Below are positions 1-8,456 of a DNA stretch of 56,033 nt, piece after piece; positions within the stretch are counted from its first letter, which is position 1; each line of letters starts with the position of its first letter. The DNA is from Pseudomonadota bacterium (lineage in GTDB: Bacteria > Bdellovibrionota > FAC87 > UBA2466), in contig RFNO01000104.1 of assembly GCA_009927165.1 (NCBI GenBank), positions 1 through 56,033 on the forward strand, read 5' to 3'. Below the pieces are notes generated by a model. That model was not told the DNA's origin. It worked only from the letters and a program-made list of their open reading frames with translations, and did no database searches. A program made the translations under genes and the position numbers.

Positions 1-1089
1 TGTTTGCCCCGAAGAGGATTTTAGCGCTGCTGTAACTACAGCTTGCTGCTCTCTGGAGAGGCTCAAAAAAAGTTCGTCATGCATATGATTAACCCCACTC
101 TGAAGAAATCCAGCTACTGCCACCCCTGGCGGTCCAGCCAAAGCCACTAGGTTGGTTGCAGCGGGAAGTGCATGTTTCCCTGCTCCTATCAAAAAGCCAG
201 CTACCACTCCTGGGTGAGCCTGTTTTAAATCCTCGTCAGAAAAGGAATGCTGAATATCGGCTACTTGAGCAGAGGCCTTTTTTGATTTTCGTATTTCTTT
301 CAATTTTCCGTCGGCAGTTACTTCATACTCTGTAAATCGTAAGCTGGGATCTTCTACGGCTTTTCCATCATTCCCCATTGTCCCGCCCAAAACCAACAAC
401 TTTTTAAATTTTGTCGGATCTAACTGGAGTCCTCTGCCTTGCATGAGCGGTTTCACCATTTCCTCAGGGGTCATATCCACACTGGCAAGTCCTTGAACTT
501 CGGACGTATCCCAAAGTGCCGCCACAGGATTTGTTGCTCCGGGATTTTTCAAAAAAGCTTGAAGACGATCGACTTCTTTTTCATTTTGGTTCAACTTTCT
601 TTGATAAATTTTTGAGACCTCATCTTTAAAAGATTTTTCTTTTCTATTTTTTAAGGCTGTTTTTTCGAGCTTTTCCAAAAGAAGAGAGAGATCTCGGAAG
701 CTAGCGGCTTCCAAGTAACTAACTAGCTCTTTTCGCTCTTGCGAATTTTCCGGGTCGGCAAACCCTGGCCGCTGTGAAAACGTTTCTAACCAAGCACTGA
801 ATTTTTTTCTATCTACTGGAACTTCTTCATTTTCCGGAAGATCAAAATAGATTTGAGAAAATAAACTATCGTCTGTCTTTTCCTTTCCAAACAGGCGACT
901 ATCTCGCTCCTTTTTATGGACGGATTGGTCCGTTTTAACGGGTTCCGTTCCAAGCGAATCATAATGAGAGGAAGAAGCAGAATGAGACGGTGCTAAGTCT
1001 ACGAGCGTCCCAGCTGATACAGATGCTGCCCACACATACGCTGCCCACCAAAGAAAGTTCAACCCTTGAGAAGAAATCATTGAGTCCAT
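1..1089 (-). CDS. Secreted or membrane-anchored protein of unknown function, C-terminus cut by window edge
   Basis: An uninterrupted reading frame runs from an ATG at 1089 to the first base of the window (363 codons), so the 3' end is missing. A second in-frame ATG three codons later is an equally good start. The N-terminus has a hydrophobic stretch (FLWWAAYVWAASVSAG) resembling a signal peptide or anchor. A charged, Lys/Glu-rich, probably helical middle follows, then small hydrophobic Gly/Ala segments about 290-340 residues in. I recognise no family. It diverges from the peroxiredoxin gene across a 365-base gap. Coding status rests on the long open frame and consistent composition. Confidence 0.75.
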   Translation of the reverse strand, partial: MDSMISSQGLNFLWWAAYVWAASVSAGTLVDLAPSHSASSSHYDSLGTEPVKTDQSVHKKERDSRLFGKEKTDDSLFSQIYFDLPENEEVPVDRKKFSAWLETFSQRPGFADPENSQERKELVSYLEAASFRDLSLLLEKLEKTALKNRKEKSFKDEVSKIYQRKLNQNEKEVDRLQAFLKNPGATNPVAALWDTSEVQGLASVDMTPEEMVKPLMQGRGLQLDPTKFKKLLVLGGTMGNDGKAVEDPSLRFTEYEVTADGKLKEIRKSKKASAQVADIQHSFSDEDLKQAHPGVVAGFLIGAGKHALPAATNLVALAGPPGVAVAGFLQSGVNHMHDELFLSLSREQQAVVTAALKSSSGQT

Positions 1090-1454
1090 GCGCTACAAAA
1101 GCAGTACCAATCAAAAAGAAAAACCGTCTGACTCTCTGTCGCGCTAACGACTTGATTCATTAGGGTTTTACCCCTAGCACTTTTGGTTTCCTTAAGCCAA
1201 GAACGCCCAAGAGCTGGACAGTGAAGCTCAGCCTGTTTCTTTGTCTTTACATATTAAGTACTTGGCACTGTATTCTTCCCGTACACAAAAACAAACTGAG
1301 TGATTTGATGAGCCAAATCGCCTTAAAACGCCGTTCTAGCTTGGTTTACCGGCATCTTTGGCAACTGGTTCATCACTCTTTGAGGCACCCCAGTTTGACA
1401 CCCACTACGCCCGACGCTTACCATTTGATTCATTTTTCTTAGAAAGGAAACATT
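1090..1454. other. Intergenic region between divergent genes, no supported gene
   Basis: This 365-base gap separates the leftward orphan gene from the peroxiredoxin gene. It contains a small inverted repeat (TAGGG at 1161-1165, CCCTA at 1172-1176). I could not pick a convincing -35/-10 pair. A 73-codon GTG-initiated frame at 1221-1442 has no family signature and no good ribosome site, so I do not call it a gene. The peroxiredoxin has a purine-rich stretch (AGAAAGGAAA) before its ATG at 1455. Confidence 0.5.
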
Positions 1455-2051
<597 letters not shown>

Positions 2052-2061
2052 TCATTCAAAT

Positions 2062-2093
2062 AAAAAGGGCACTCGGAAGAGTGCCCTTTTTTT
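2062..2093. terminator. Bidirectional intrinsic terminator
   Basis: A perfect 8-bp stem (GGGCACTC at 2067-2074, GAGTGCCC at 2079-2086) with a GGAA tetraloop is flanked by five A on the left and seven T on the right. It can terminate both the rightward peroxiredoxin gene and the leftward gene ending at 2121. Confidence 0.9.
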
Positions 2094-2120
2094 ATTGTCT
2101 GTGGAGGTTCCGCTCAACCG

Positions 2121-2918
2121 CTATTTTTTCCAGCGATTTCCGCCCTTCTCTAAATTCCGTACGTACTCCATAAAATTCTCTCGACTGTCTAGGTTACCCT
2201 GAGAGTGTCGATTTCTGCCGTGACCTCCGCCATGACGATTTCCATGGTGTTGATGTCTGGGTTGCTGACCTGAGTTGGGCTGAGCATGTTTTTGCCCCCC
2301 CTTGCCGCTTTCAAGTCTTCGATCAGCGGCTGAAGCAAGCAATTCCACAACGAGGTGATCGAGAGCTACTTTTTCCATCCGTGATAATAAATCCAATTTT
2401 CTGTAGACAGATTGAGACACCGTAACACTTAATTTTTCGGGATATTGCTTCGAAAAAATAGGTTCAGGGAGATGCCCTTGAACGCGATGGTCTTCAATAA
2501 AATCTTCCAGTTTTATTTTTAGGTCTTTCAACACTTCTTCGCGACTCATTCCCGAGCTTTTGCATTCAGGAATTTCGGCAACGGAGCCGACAAAAATTCT
2601 CAAGCCTTTGTCATATCTCACCATGAAGGAATAATCGTCTCCTTCTCGAAAAGGTGCCACTGGCCTTTGATCCTGAACTTTTGGTTCTGGTCTCGCAACT
2701 CCGTCTTGGGGAGAGCGAGGTGCGATAGAAACTCGCTCTTCTGCAGATTCCATTTCTCTATCGTGTCGAGTCTCCTTGGCGGGATCCATTTCAGAATGAG
2801 GTGGAGTGGTGGCCACTGGCTCTTCCACTTTTTTTTCTTTGGTTTTTGGAGCTGCCTTAGCAACTGGGGCTTTAACTGTTTTCTTTTTAGCTGACTGAGG
2901 AGACTTTTCCGGAACCAT
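2121..2918 (-). CDS. HicB-like / ribbon-helix-helix protein with long disordered tails
   Basis: This 265-residue protein has four visible parts. Residues 1 to about 90 are a Lys/Ala/Pro/Glu-rich disordered arm. Residues about 95-155 resemble the HicB antitoxin fold (YDKGLRIFVGSVAEIPECKS followed by an amphipathic helix). Residues about 160-197 look like a ribbon-helix-helix DNA-binding segment (EKLSVTVSQSVYRKLDLL). Residues 205-265 are a Gly/His/Asn/Arg-rich tail that could bind RNA, DNA or metal. HicB antitoxins normally sit next to a HicA toxin; none is encoded on either side here. I infer a stand-alone nucleic-acid-binding regulator rather than a toxin-antitoxin partner. ATG 2918 is preferred over TTG 2924 because AGGAAG lies 6 bases upstream. 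Confidence 0.75.
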   Translation of the reverse strand: MVPEKSPQSAKKKTVKAPVAKAAPKTKEKKVEEPVATTPPHSEMDPAKETRHDREMESAEERVSIAPRSPQDGVARPEPKVQDQRPVAPFREGDDYSFMVRYDKGLRIFVGSVAEIPECKSSGMSREEVLKDLKIKLEDFIEDHRVQGHLPEPIFSKQYPEKLSVTVSQSVYRKLDLLSRMEKVALDHLVVELLASAADRRLESGKGGQKHAQPNSGQQPRHQHHGNRHGGGHGRNRHSQGNLDSRENFMEYVRNLEKGGNRWKK

Positions 2919-3143
2919 CCGCAACTTCCTTTTTTTATTCCTAAATTATTGAAATTCCCTGGAAAGGGTCATTCAACTGAGAAAGGTTAAGGCTGTCTTA
3001 TAAAGGGAAATAGCGAATAGCACAAGTCCAAAGAGCAGCGTGCTATTCTCCGCTAATTGTCCCTCGCTAACTAATATTATTAAATAATAAATTCATATGG
3101 TTAGCTATTCCCCTAGCTTCTTGGAGTATTTTAGTCTTATTTC

Positions 3144-3172
3144 TTGACTTAATTTTCTGAAATTCTCATAAT
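3144..3172 (+). promoter_or_regulatory. Sigma-70-type promoter of the isc operon
   Basis: TTGACT (3144-3149) and CATAAT (3167-3172) are separated by 17 bases, each one mismatch from consensus. Transcription would start near 3179, just before the IscR-type operator. Confidence 0.7.
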
Positions 3173-3183
3173 GAAGTCAGCAG

Positions 3184-3209
3184 CTATCCGGACTAAATTA
3201 GTCTAATAG
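3184..3209 (+). promoter_or_regulatory. IscR/Rrf2-type operator
   Basis: A 26-base near-perfect palindrome reads CTAT, two bases, GACTAA, then TTAGTC, two bases, ATAG. It matches the general layout of type 1 (cluster-loaded) IscR sites. It lies at about +5 to +31 of the predicted transcript and 36 bases before the iscR ATG. Bound IscR would therefore block its own operon, as in classical negative autoregulation. The match is read directly; binding is inferred. Confidence 0.75.
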
Positions 3210-3245
3210 GTGTTGTTTGGTCTGAATTATGGCTTGAGGTTGAGC

Positions 3246-3683
3246 ATGATTCGCGTAAATAAAAAAATTGAGTACGGCGTGCTAGCGCTTCTGTATTTAG
3301 CAGACAAAGAAGATAAAGCAGCGAGCGTTAGAGAGATGGCGTCTAATTGTGGCGTTCCCGAGACCCTTCTTTCTAAAATCATGCAGTCGATTAAAAATGT
3401 GGGTTACGTTAGCGCCGTTTACGGTAACCAAGGCGGTTACAAATTAACCAAAGAGCTTTCTGAAATCACTCTGTTGGGACTGACCGAAGCACTAGATGGT
3501 CCCATTCAAGTTGCTGAATGCCTGGAAGAAGGGACCCGGACTTGCCCAGCTAAAGCTTCCTGTCGAATTGTTGCTCCCATGAATGTACTTAATCAAAAAA
3601 TTGTAGAGCTTTTTCACGCAACATCGTTGGATACGTTGTATGTGACGACCGAAGAAGCATCTGAAAAGGTGGCCGTGTCATGA
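3246..3683 (+). CDS. iscR: IscR, Rrf2-family [2Fe-2S] transcriptional regulator
   Basis: Cluster-sensing repressor of the isc operon. The 145-residue protein has an N-terminal winged helix (residues 1-70, with NQGGYKL in the wing). Three candidate cluster cysteines follow at C92, C100 and C106, slightly wider spacing than in E. coli IscR. The usual ligand histidine shortly after the third cysteine is not obvious (CRIVAPM), so the fourth ligand may differ. I chose ATG 3246, with GAGGT 5 bases upstream, because the earlier GTG lies against the operator. The stop overlaps the iscS start (ATGA), indicating translational coupling. Its position at the head of a full isc operon makes the call firm. 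Confidence 0.92.
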   Translation: MIRVNKKIEYGVLALLYLADKEDKAASVREMASNCGVPETLLSKIMQSIKNVGYVSAVYGNQGGYKLTKELSEITLLGLTEALDGPIQVAECLEEGTRTCPAKASCRIVAPMNVLNQKIVELFHATSLDTLYVTTEEASEKVAVS

Positions 3684-4894
3684 GATTACCTATTTACCTT
3701 GATAACAACTCAACCACTCCGATTGACCTCAGAGTAGTGGAAGCCATGATGCCGTACTTAACAGAAAAGTTCGGAAATGCAGCAAGCCGCTCTCACGCTT
3801 ACGGATGGGAATGTGAAGAAGCCGTGGAAAAAGCTCGTGCACAAATTGGAAAACTGATTGGTGCCCAAGCAAAAGAAATCGCTTTCACGAGCGGAGCAAC
3901 AGAAAGCATCAACATTGCCATAAAAGGCGCTTTTGAAATGTATGGAGAGAAAGGCAACCATGTCATCACTTGTGTTACAGAACACAAAGCAACGCTTGAT
4001 TCCGCAAAGTATATCGAAAAACATGGCGCGAACGTTACTTACCTTCCCGTAAACTCTCTCGGACAGATTAATCTCGAAGAGTTAAAGAAAGCTATTACTC
4101 CTCAAACGATTTTAATTTCGCTAATGCACGCAAACAATGAAATGGGAACAATTCATCCCATTGAGGAAATCGGGAAAATTGCCAAGGAAAAAGGCATTCT
4201 ATTCCATGTCGATGCTGCACAAACAGCTGGCAAAGTTCCAGTTGATGTTGCTAAAATGGGAATTGATATTCTCTCTCTTTCAGGACACAAGCTTTACGGG
4301 CCCAAAGGCATTGGGGCTCTCTATGTCCGTCGGAATAATCCCCGAGTAAGACTAGCTCCAGTTATTCATGGAGGTGGGCACGAGCGAGGCCTTCGCTCAG
4401 GAACGCTCAATGTTCCAGCTATCGTAGGACTAGGAAAAGCTGCTGAGATTGCCATGATGGAAATGGAAACGGAATTCAAGCGGGTGCGAGAATTACGAAA
4501 CCGCTTGTACCGAGGGATTACCAAAGAATTGGATGAAGTTTACCTTAACGGTCACCCTGAAGACCGTCTCCCCAACAATTTGAACTTGAGTTTTGCTTAT
4601 GTAGAAGGCGAAGCCTTGATGATGGGCTTTAAAGAGTTAGCAGTTTCTTCTGGCTCAGCATGCACTTCTGCCTCACTGGAGCCCTCCTATGTTCTGAAAG
4701 CAATGGGAGTAGGCGAAGAACTCGCTCACACTTCGATCCGGTTCGGATTAGGACGGTTTACGACTCCAGAAGAAGTCGATTTTGCAGTTGAAAAAGTAGT
4801 AGCCACTGTTAAGCGGCTGAGAGACCTGTCTCCTCTTTATGAAATGGCTAAAGAGGGTATCGATCTCAAACAAGTGCAGTGGAACCCACACTAA
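3680..4894 (+). CDS. iscS: Cysteine desulfurase IscS
   Basis: PLP-dependent enzyme that removes sulfur from L-cysteine and hands a persulfide to IscU. The 404-residue length matches E. coli IscS. The PLP lysine is K204 in [12 protein letters not shown]. The persulfide-carrying cysteine is C328 in [10 protein letters not shown], the same residue number as in E. coli. The N-terminal YLDNNSTTP and the EHKATLD segment are also characteristic of the IscS/Nfs1 branch. It overlaps iscR by 4 bases and precedes iscU by 17 bases. No residue appears missing. Confidence 0.97.
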   Translation: MRLPIYLDNNSTTPIDLRVVEAMMPYLTEKFGNAASRSHAYGWECEEAVEKARAQIGKLIGAQAKEIAFTSGATESINIAIKGAFEMYGEKGNHVITCVTEHKATLDSAKYIEKHGANVTYLPVNSLGQINLEELKKAITPQTILISLMHANNEMGTIHPIEEIGKIAKEKGILFHVDAAQTAGKVPVDVAKMGIDILSLSGHKLYGPKGIGALYVRRNNPRVRLAPVIHGGGHERGLRSGTLNVPAIVGLGKAAEIAMMEMETEFKRVRELRNRLYRGITKELDEVYLNGHPEDRLPNNLNLSFAYVEGEALMMGFKELAVSSGSACTSASLEPSYVLKAMGVGEELAHTSIRFGLGRFTTPEEVDFAVEKVVATVKRLRDLSPLYEMAKEGIDLKQVQWNPH

Positions 4895-4911
4895 CATTTA
4901 AGGAGAACACC

Positions 4912-5319
4912 ATGGCATACGGACCAAAAGTTATCGATCACTTTAACAACCCGAGAAATGTTGGAGCTTTGGACAAAAATGATCCCACAGTTGGAACAGG
5001 TGTTGTAGGCGCACCCGAGTGTGGTGACGTGATGAAACTTCAACTAAAAATAAACGACGCTAATGTCGTTGAAGACGCCAAATTCAAGACTTTTGGTTGT
5101 GGAAGTGCAATTGCGAGCTCCTCGTTAGCAACTGAATGGGTTAAGGGCAAAACTGTCGATGAAGTTTTGAAAATCAAAAACACCGACATTGTAAATGAAT
5201 TGGCTTTGCCCCCAGTTAAGATCCATTGCTCAGTACTCGCAGAAGATGCGATTCGAGCCGCCATTGCTGATTACAAAAAGAAGCAAGAACAGAATCTAGA
5301 CGCAAACGAAGCTAAATAA
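4912..5319 (+). CDS. iscU: Iron-sulfur scaffold IscU
   Basis: Scaffold on which [2Fe-2S] clusters are assembled. All ligands are present in the 135-residue protein: C37 and D39 (ECGD), C63 (FGCGSA), and H105-C106 (IHCS). The HscA chaperone recognition motif LPPVK is intact at 99-103, which agrees with hscB and hscA downstream. ATG 4912 is chosen because AAGGAG lies 6 bases upstream (4900-4905) and MAYGPKVIDHF is the typical N-terminus. An upstream in-frame start at 4879 would run into the end of iscS. Confidence 0.97.
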   Translation: MAYGPKVIDHFNNPRNVGALDKNDPTVGTGVVGAPECGDVMKLQLKINDANVVEDAKFKTFGCGSAIASSSLATEWVKGKTVDEVLKIKNTDIVNELALPPVKIHCSVLAEDAIRAAIADYKKKQEQNLDANEAK

Positions 5320-5337
5320 TTAGCTAGGAGTGCAATC

Positions 5338-5661
5338 ATGATTCAGCTCACGGAAAATGCGGTAAAACAGATTAAACGATTTCGAGAAGACGAAAGCATG
5401 CCCGAAGGAGGGCTTCGCATTGCAGTAGTGGGCGGTGGATGTAGTGGCCTTTCTTACAAGTTAGAATTTCAAAAAGAACCCGCTGCTACGGATAAAGTCT
5501 TTGAACAACAAGGCGTCAAAATTTTTATTGATCCGAAGAGCTTTTTATACGTAAAAGGACTCACTTTGGACTTTAGCGGAGGACTGAACGGCACTGGTTT
5601 CACTTTCTCCAATCCAAATGCGTCCAAAAGTTGTGGTTGTGGCACTTCTTTCTCCGTCTAA
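5338..5661 (+). CDS. iscA: A-type Fe-S carrier IscA
   Basis: Small (107-residue) carrier that takes clusters or iron to target apoproteins. The three invariant cysteines are C35 (GGGCSGLSY), C99 and C101 (SCGCG). The gene follows iscU by 18 bases with AGGAG before its ATG. Its 3' end overlaps the hscB start by 44 bases in another frame. ErpA-type carriers have the same motifs, so the IscA name rests on operon position. Confidence 0.93.
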   Translation: MIQLTENAVKQIKRFREDESMPEGGLRIAVVGGGCSGLSYKLEFQKEPAATDKVFEQQGVKIFIDPKSFLYVKGLTLDFSGGLNGTGFTFSNPNASKSCGCGTSFSV

Positions 5662-6265
5662 AACTTGTGCTTCGTGTGGTCAAACCCAGAACGCTTACGT
5701 GGTATCTTGTCCAAACTGCCATTCGCTGCAACCTTTTCCGGCAGTAACTCCTAGTTATTTTGAAATTTTCAACATTCCCCGCCAATTAAAAGTAGACCTC
5801 GAATTGCTTCGTCGACGATTCTATGAATTGGCACAGAACACTCACCCCGATAAGCACTCCCAATTAAATACCTACCAAGGATCTTTGGCGGCTCGCTGGA
5901 GTACATTGATTAATAAAGCTTATCAAACCCTTCGCGACCCACGCGCAACTAGCTTTTATCTTCTGGAACTCTATTCCCTCCCTGAAAAAGAAACTCGCTC
6001 TCTTCCTAACGATCTGGCTGAAGCTTATTTCGAATTACAGGACTTGCTGGCTGAGAGTCCTAATCAAGATGCCGTACATGCTTTTAAAAACCGATTGGCA
6101 GAACAGAAACTTGCCATCGAGAAAGACTGGGATGAAATCGCTAAAGATTGGCCAAATGAAGCGGACAAAATCCCACTCCTTTTAAGATTGAGAGAGCAGT
6201 TAAATAAAGACAAATATTTGTCTTCGATGTTGGCAGACTTAAAGAACAAATGGGAGCAATCATGA
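5618..6265 (+). CDS. hscB: Co-chaperone HscB with N-terminal tetracysteine (zinc-type) domain
   Basis: J-domain protein that targets IscU to HscA. The J-domain starts near residue 46 ([11 protein letters not shown]) and carries the essential HPDK at 76-79; the C-terminal three-helix IscU-binding region follows. Unlike the 171-residue E. coli protein, this 215-residue version begins with two CxxC knuckles (C17/C20 and C31/C34). Such an N-terminal tetracysteine module is known from mitochondrial HSCB. The start at 5618 lies inside iscA. In-frame GTG codons at 5633 and 5639 would also keep the cysteines, so the domain is real whichever start is used. The stop overlaps the hscA start. Confidence 0.9.
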   Translation: MRPKVVVVALLSPSKTCASCGQTQNAYVVSCPNCHSLQPFPAVTPSYFEIFNIPRQLKVDLELLRRRFYELAQNTHPDKHSQLNTYQGSLAARWSTLINKAYQTLRDPRATSFYLLELYSLPEKETRSLPNDLAEAYFELQDLLAESPNQDAVHAFKNRLAEQKLAIEKDWDEIAKDWPNEADKIPLLLRLREQLNKDKYLSSMLADLKNKWEQS

Positions 6266-8070
6266 TTGTAGGCATCGATCTTGGAACCACAAACAGTTTG
6301 ATCGGAATCATAGAAAAAGGGAGACCTCGTCTTTTTCAAACATCAGAAGGAACTTCGTTGTTACCCTCTGTCGTCTACTTTCCCGGCGATCCCGCGCAAA
6401 GTCCCGTTGTGGGAACTCCCGCCGTTGAGATGAAAGTGAGCTTCCCCGAACGGGTTATTTACAGTGCAAAGCGATTTATCGGTCGAGGAATCAGCGACGT
6501 TAAAGATTGGCAGAAGCTATTGCCCTATGATTTTTCTGGCAGTTCTGAGCAGATGGTCCGTTTTACAGTGGGTGACAAATCTTACACTCCCATGGAAATT
6601 GGAGCCCTAGTCCTTAAGCACTTAAAAACCCTAGCGGAACAGGAACTAGGAACCGAAGTAAAAAAAGCCGTCATCACTGTACCTGCTTATTTCAATGATG
6701 CTCAAAGGCAGGCCACTAAGTTTGCAGGAGAGTTGGCCGGCCTCGAGGTAGCTAGAATCGTCAATGAGCCTACAGCAGCGTGTCTTGCCTATGGTCTTGA
6801 TAAAAAGACCGAAGGTGTCGTTGCAGTTTTCGATTTGGGCGGTGGCACTTTTGACATTTCTATTCTCAGAGTATCGGGCGGAGTATTTGAAGTGCTCGCT
6901 ACAAACGGAGACACCGCTTTAGGTGGGGATGATTTTGATCATGCTTTGGCTTCTCATCTTGCTCCTCTGATTCACCAAGCCACTGGCTTTGATCCCATGC
7001 AATCTGCTTCTAGCAAAGCATCGTTTCTCTCAGCTTGTGAAAAAGCGAAACGTGAGCTTTCTGATCAAACTGAAATTGTTTTTTCTTGGAATCACGACGC
7101 TATCGTTTTTGAACACCGATTGACTCGCGGCGATTTCGACGAAGCCATTTATCCTTTTCTCAAACGGGCTTTGTTACCCTGCGTACAATGTCTTGAAGAC
7201 AGTAAAGTTTCCACAAGCACTATTACCGACGTTATCCTCGTGGGAGGGAGCACTCGAGTTCCCAGAGTAAGGGCATTTGTGAAAGAGATTTTTGGTCGTG
7301 AACCCATTTGCACGCTCAATCCAGATGAAGTTGTGGCGATTGGCGCAGCGGTACAAGCCAACATTCTTTCCGGACACACTCAAGGAATGCTCCTACTCGA
7401 TGTGATCCCACTCTCATTAGGAATTAAAACGATGGGCGGTGTGGTAAGCAAAATCATTCATCGAAATTCCACATTGCCGATTTCTGCCACCGAACACTAC
7501 TCCACTTACTTAGATGGGCAAGTAGCGGTTGATATTCATGTTCTTCAAGGAGAACGAGAGCTCTCAAAAGACAACCGCAGCCTTGCTCGCTTTCAGTTAA
7601 AGATCCCTCCCCTCCCAGCTGGGGTTCCAAAAATTGAAGTAGAATTTATCGTAGATGCCAACGGCATACTCAGTATTCGAGCCATGGAGCTGAGAACGGG
7701 GCAAACTGCAAGCGTAACCGTAAATCCCAGCTACGGGCTCACGGATACGGAAGTTGAGTCGATGCTCATGGCATCGTTTGAAAATGCGGAAACCGACTTT
7801 AATCAAAGGTTCCTGATCGAAGCTCAAATGGAAGCTGAAAGTCTAGTACGAGCTACACAAAAATCTTTGCTTCAAGGAAGTCACTTACTGGACCCTGATC
7901 AGAAAGCAGAAATTGAGAGCGCAATCCGTCGAATCGAAAAGGTGCTTCCGACCCAGGAACGAGAAGAGATTAAAAAGGCCTGCGAGCGATTATCTCAGGC
8001 CACCGAAAAATTTGCTCAAGACTTGCTGAATCATGCCGTGAAAGAAGCCCTTTCCAATAGGGAGATTTAA
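6262..8070 (+). CDS. hscA: Hsp70-type chaperone HscA
   Basis: Specialised Hsp70 that drives cluster transfer from IscU. The 602-residue protein has the ATPase signatures GIDLGTTNS (N-terminus), DLGGGTFD (about residue 190) and [10 protein letters not shown], then the interdomain and substrate-binding beta region and a helical lid. ATG 6262 overlaps the hscB stop (ATGA) and has GGGAG upstream; the in-frame ATG at 6250 lacks a ribosome site. The lid is short, as usual for HscA compared with DnaK. Assignment over DnaK is supported by the operon and by LPPVK in IscU. Confidence 0.95.
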   Translation: MIVGIDLGTTNSLIGIIEKGRPRLFQTSEGTSLLPSVVYFPGDPAQSPVVGTPAVEMKVSFPERVIYSAKRFIGRGISDVKDWQKLLPYDFSGSSEQMVRFTVGDKSYTPMEIGALVLKHLKTLAEQELGTEVKKAVITVPAYFNDAQRQATKFAGELAGLEVARIVNEPTAACLAYGLDKKTEGVVAVFDLGGGTFDISILRVSGGVFEVLATNGDTALGGDDFDHALASHLAPLIHQATGFDPMQSASSKASFLSACEKAKRELSDQTEIVFSWNHDAIVFEHRLTRGDFDEAIYPFLKRALLPCVQCLEDSKVSTSTITDVILVGGSTRVPRVRAFVKEIFGREPICTLNPDEVVAIGAAVQANILSGHTQGMLLLDVIPLSLGIKTMGGVVSKIIHRNSTLPISATEHYSTYLDGQVAVDIHVLQGERELSKDNRSLARFQLKIPPLPAGVPKIEVEFIVDANGILSIRAMELRTGQTASVTVNPSYGLTDTEVESMLMASFENAETDFNQRFLIEAQMEAESLVRATQKSLLQGSHLLDPDQKAEIESAIRRIEKVLPTQEREEIKKACERLSQATEKFAQDLLNHAVKEALSNREI

Positions 8071-8071
8071 A

Positions 8072-8266
8072 ATGAAGTGGACTGATATCAATGAAATTGC
8101 GATCAAACTCTGGGAAACTCATCCTGATACCGATCCCCTCACTCTGCGTTTTACGGATCTTCATCGATGGGTTACTGAACTGCCCGGATTTGACGATGAT
8201 CCCAAACGTTCCAATGAAAAAATTTTGGAAGCTATCCAAATGCGCTGGTTAGACGAAAGAGATTAG
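8072..8266 (+). CDS. iscX: IscX, small isc accessory protein
   Basis: Small acidic protein that modulates IscS activity and iron delivery in E. coli. The 64-residue product begins MKWTDINEIA and contains RFTDLHRW, a DDDP motif and SNEKILEAI, all characteristic of the IscX (YfhJ) family. It starts one base after the hscA stop and ends the operon. In E. coli the ferredoxin gene fdx sits between hscA and iscX; here it is absent. Confidence 0.95.
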   Translation: MKWTDINEIAIKLWETHPDTDPLTLRFTDLHRWVTELPGFDDDPKRSNEKILEAIQMRWLDERD

Positions 8267-8390
8267 TGCTTTCTGCGATGTGCCACTTTTTGTTTGAATC
8301 AATGTGAAGTGGTAACAAAAATTAATAATTAAATTTAGTTAACTGAGGGAACAATCCTTGCTCATGTTAACATAAGGGCTAGTTCGCGTT

Positions 8391-8411
8391 CCGCCGTTCG
8401 AGCGGATTCTT
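8391..8411 (+). terminator. Weak candidate terminator
   Basis: CCGC (8391-8394) and GCGG (8402-8405) form a short stem followed by ATTCTTTTTT. It could end isc transcription before the peptidase gene. The 4-bp stem is short, so confidence is low. Confidence 0.3.
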
Positions 8412-8456
8412 TTTTAAACAAAAAAATCAGTAGCCACGCCACCAAGGAGGCCTTGT

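Larger units (their letters stand above)
2919..3245. other. Divergent intergenic region carrying isc control signals
   Basis: The 327-base gap between the HicB-like gene and iscR holds the iscR promoter and operator (listed separately). It also holds an unexplained inverted repeat (GAATAGCAC at 3015-3023, GTGCTATTC at 3040-3048) upstream of the leftward gene, and an AT-rich block around 3075-3100. No additional gene is apparent. Confidence 0.6.

Noticed and set aside
1221-1442. 73-codon GTG-initiated frame just before the peroxiredoxin gene
   Set aside because: No good ribosome site and no recognisable domain; composition is unlike neighbouring genes. It reads as a chance open frame in a regulatory gap.
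2121-3245. HicAB toxin-antitoxin locus
   Set aside because: Only a HicB-like protein is present; no small HicA double-stranded-RNA-binding-type frame is found on either side.
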